From: Dehalococcoidia bacterium
Lineage (GTDB): Bacteria; Chloroflexota; Dehalococcoidia; Tepidiformales; Tepidiformaceae
DNA length: 64,000 bases
Assembly: GCA_022824925.1 (NCBI GenBank)
Contig: JAJDYW010000043.1
Span: 62,001 to 126,000, forward strand
Direction: 5' to 3'
Shown here: piece after piece, positions 62,904 to 64,000 of the stretch
Position numbering within the stretch: the stretch's first letter is position 1
Layout: each line of letters opens with the position of its first letter
The notes under the pieces: generated by a model
What the model saw: the letters and a program-made list of their open reading frames with translations, nothing else
The model's database searches: none
Told to the model about the DNA's origin: nothing
Made by a program: the position numbers and the translations under genes

Positions 62904-63944
62904 TCACGCCTCGTAGCAGGCGACGACGTGCCCCCGGGCTTTCTCCTCCACCGGCGGATGGGGACTGGTCTCGCAGGACCGGGTCGCGAGCGGGCAGCGG
63001 TCGTAGAAACGGCAGCGCGCCGGCGGATCCACCGGCGCCGTTACCTCCCCGCTGATTGCCGGCGGCGGGCGGTGGTGCCCGGGATCGGGAACCGGCACCG
63101 CCGAGAGGAGCGCCCGGGTGTAGGGGTGGAGCGGGTTCCGGAGCAGCTCTTCCGTCTCCGCCATCTCCACGATTTTCCCCATGTACATGACGGCGATCCG
63201 GTCGCACATGTACCGCGCCACGGCGAGGTCGTGCGTGATGTAGAGGTAGGCCACTCCGAGGCCGCTCGCGAGCTCCTGCATGAGCGACATGATCCCCGTG
63301 CGGCTCGACACGTCCAGCATCGAGGTGGGTTCGTCGGCCACGACCAGCGAGGGCTCGAGGATCAACGCGCGGGCGATCGCGACCCGCTGCCGCTGCCCGC
63401 CGGAGAGCTCGTGCGGGTACCGGAACAGGAACGCCGATGGCGGCGTGAGGCCGACCAGCGACAGGATCTCGGCGACCCGGTCGACACGGTCCAGCGCGCT
63501 CCCGATGCCCTGGACCGAGACCGGCTCGGCGATCGTGTCGTAGATCGTCCGCCGCGGGTTCATCGACTCGTACGGGTCCTGGAAGATAAGCTGGACCTGG
63601 CGGCGGAAGTCCCTGAGCTGCCGCCCCTTGAGGGTGGAGGGGTCGACCCGTCCGCCGGGGATGTCCGCCCCGCCCGCGTCCGTGAAGCGGAAGGCGATGC
63701 TCCCGCTCGTCGGCTCCAGCAGCTTGACGAGGAGCTTCCCGACCGTCGTCTTGCCGCAGCCCGACTCACCCACGAGCCCGAGGCTCTCCCCCCGCTCGAT
63801 GCGGAAGGAGACGCCGTCGACGGCGTGGACGAATCCGGAAGGCTTCCGGAACACGTTCCCCGCGATGGGGAACAGCTTCACGAGCCCGTCCACGTCGACC
63901 AGGGGCTGGTCGGGGGTGCGCACCGTCTCGCCGTCCCCCTGCAT
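62904..63944 (-). CDS. Oligopeptide/dipeptide ABC transporter ATP-binding protein (OppF/DppF type)
   Basis: The 346-residue ATPase has Walker A (GLVGESGCGKTT), Q-loop (LIFQDPYESMNPR), signature (HELSGGQRQRVAIARAL), Walker B (LVVADEPTSMLD) and H-loop (YITHDLAVARYM), plus the C-terminal Cys-rich oligopeptide extension (PARCRFYDRCPLATRSC). It powers uptake of peptides or other solutes. The ATG overlaps the stop of the upstream ATPase gene by one base (TGATG). Confidence 0.95.
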   Translation of the reverse strand: MQGDGETVRTPDQPLVDVDGLVKLFPIAGNVFRKPSGFVHAVDGVSFRIERGESLGLVGESGCGKTTVGKLLVKLLEPTSGSIAFRFTDAGGADIPGGRVDPSTLKGRQLRDFRRQVQLIFQDPYESMNPRRTIYDTIAEPVSVQGIGSALDRVDRVAEILSLVGLTPPSAFLFRYPHELSGGQRQRVAIARALILEPSLVVADEPTSMLDVSSRTGIMSLMQELASGLGVAYLYITHDLAVARYMCDRIAVMYMGKIVEMAETEELLRNPLHPYTRALLSAVPVPDPGHHRPPPAISGEVTAPVDPPARCRFYDRCPLATRSCETSPHPPVEEKARGHVVACYEA

Positions 63945-64000
63945 CAATCCCCCCCGAGCGGGACGGCGTCCGCGGCCAGGGGATGCCAGCACTCGGCCCA
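63944..64000 (-). CDS. Upstream ABC transporter ATP-binding protein, last 18 residues
   Basis: The minus-strand frame WAECWHPLAADAVPLGGD-stop runs off the window edge. The E-C-W ending and position before the OppF-type gene suit the OppD/DppD partner. Only the C-terminus is visible, so the family is inferred from context. Confidence 0.55.
   Translation of the reverse strand, partial: WAECWHPLAADAVPLGGD

Overview
The window is high-GC bacterial DNA (roughly 70 % G+C), densely coded on both strands, with GTG/TTG starts and many 4-base stop/start overlaps. The gene style fits Chloroflexota, probably a Dehalococcoidia-like lineage: RCC1-like repeat proteins, lone MoaD and NIL proteins, a zinc-ribbon thrC behind a SAM riboswitch, DUF402, and MoxR/DUF58/transglutaminase operons. 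No rRNA or conjugation gene is present, so the phylum call is an inference.

Layout. 1-16.7 kb is mostly housekeeping: rplJ-rplL with an L10 leader, rsfS, mnmA, and purH behind a ZTP riboswitch. Set among these are hydrolases, an aldo/keto reductase, two 14-repeat RCC1-like proteins and several toxin-antitoxin (TA) pairs. 16.6-31.4 kb holds tRNA-Ser, a lipoprotein zincin, a MagIII-like glycosylase, ychF, a MoxR-DUF58-transglutaminase operon, an acyl-CoA dehydrogenase, then SAM riboswitch-thrC-NIL-MoaD and tatA. 31.5-46.8 kb is catabolic: XdhC, hydrolases, a CMD/AhpD-like gene with an in-frame UGA that is probably selenocysteine, a ThDP enzyme, SDR, two thiolase/DUF35 pairs, a Rieske oxygenase, an HpcH aldolase, a DtxR regulator and a pair of ferritin-like proteins. 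46.8-50.3 kb has a decayed HicAB cassette bounded by direct repeats and two tandem lipoprotein zincins.

51.1-62.9 kb is the most striking region, a putative sterol/cyclic-triterpenoid locus. It holds an RND/MMPL lipid exporter, a GPP34-cytochrome P450 fusion, an oxidosqualene-cyclase-type cyclase (DCTAE motif), a squalene-epoxidase-like flavoprotein, a one-polypeptide histidine kinase-receiver-winged-helix regulator and a lipoprotein. A 28-bp promoter element with 11-bp-phased GTTAC/GTCAC boxes precedes both the exporter and the lipoprotein, suggesting one regulon. The window ends in an oligopeptide ABC transporter operon.

Seven TA-type loci lie in 64 kb. In two HicAB pairs the toxin is broken while the antitoxin is intact. 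Two families of short intergenic repeats recur between genes.
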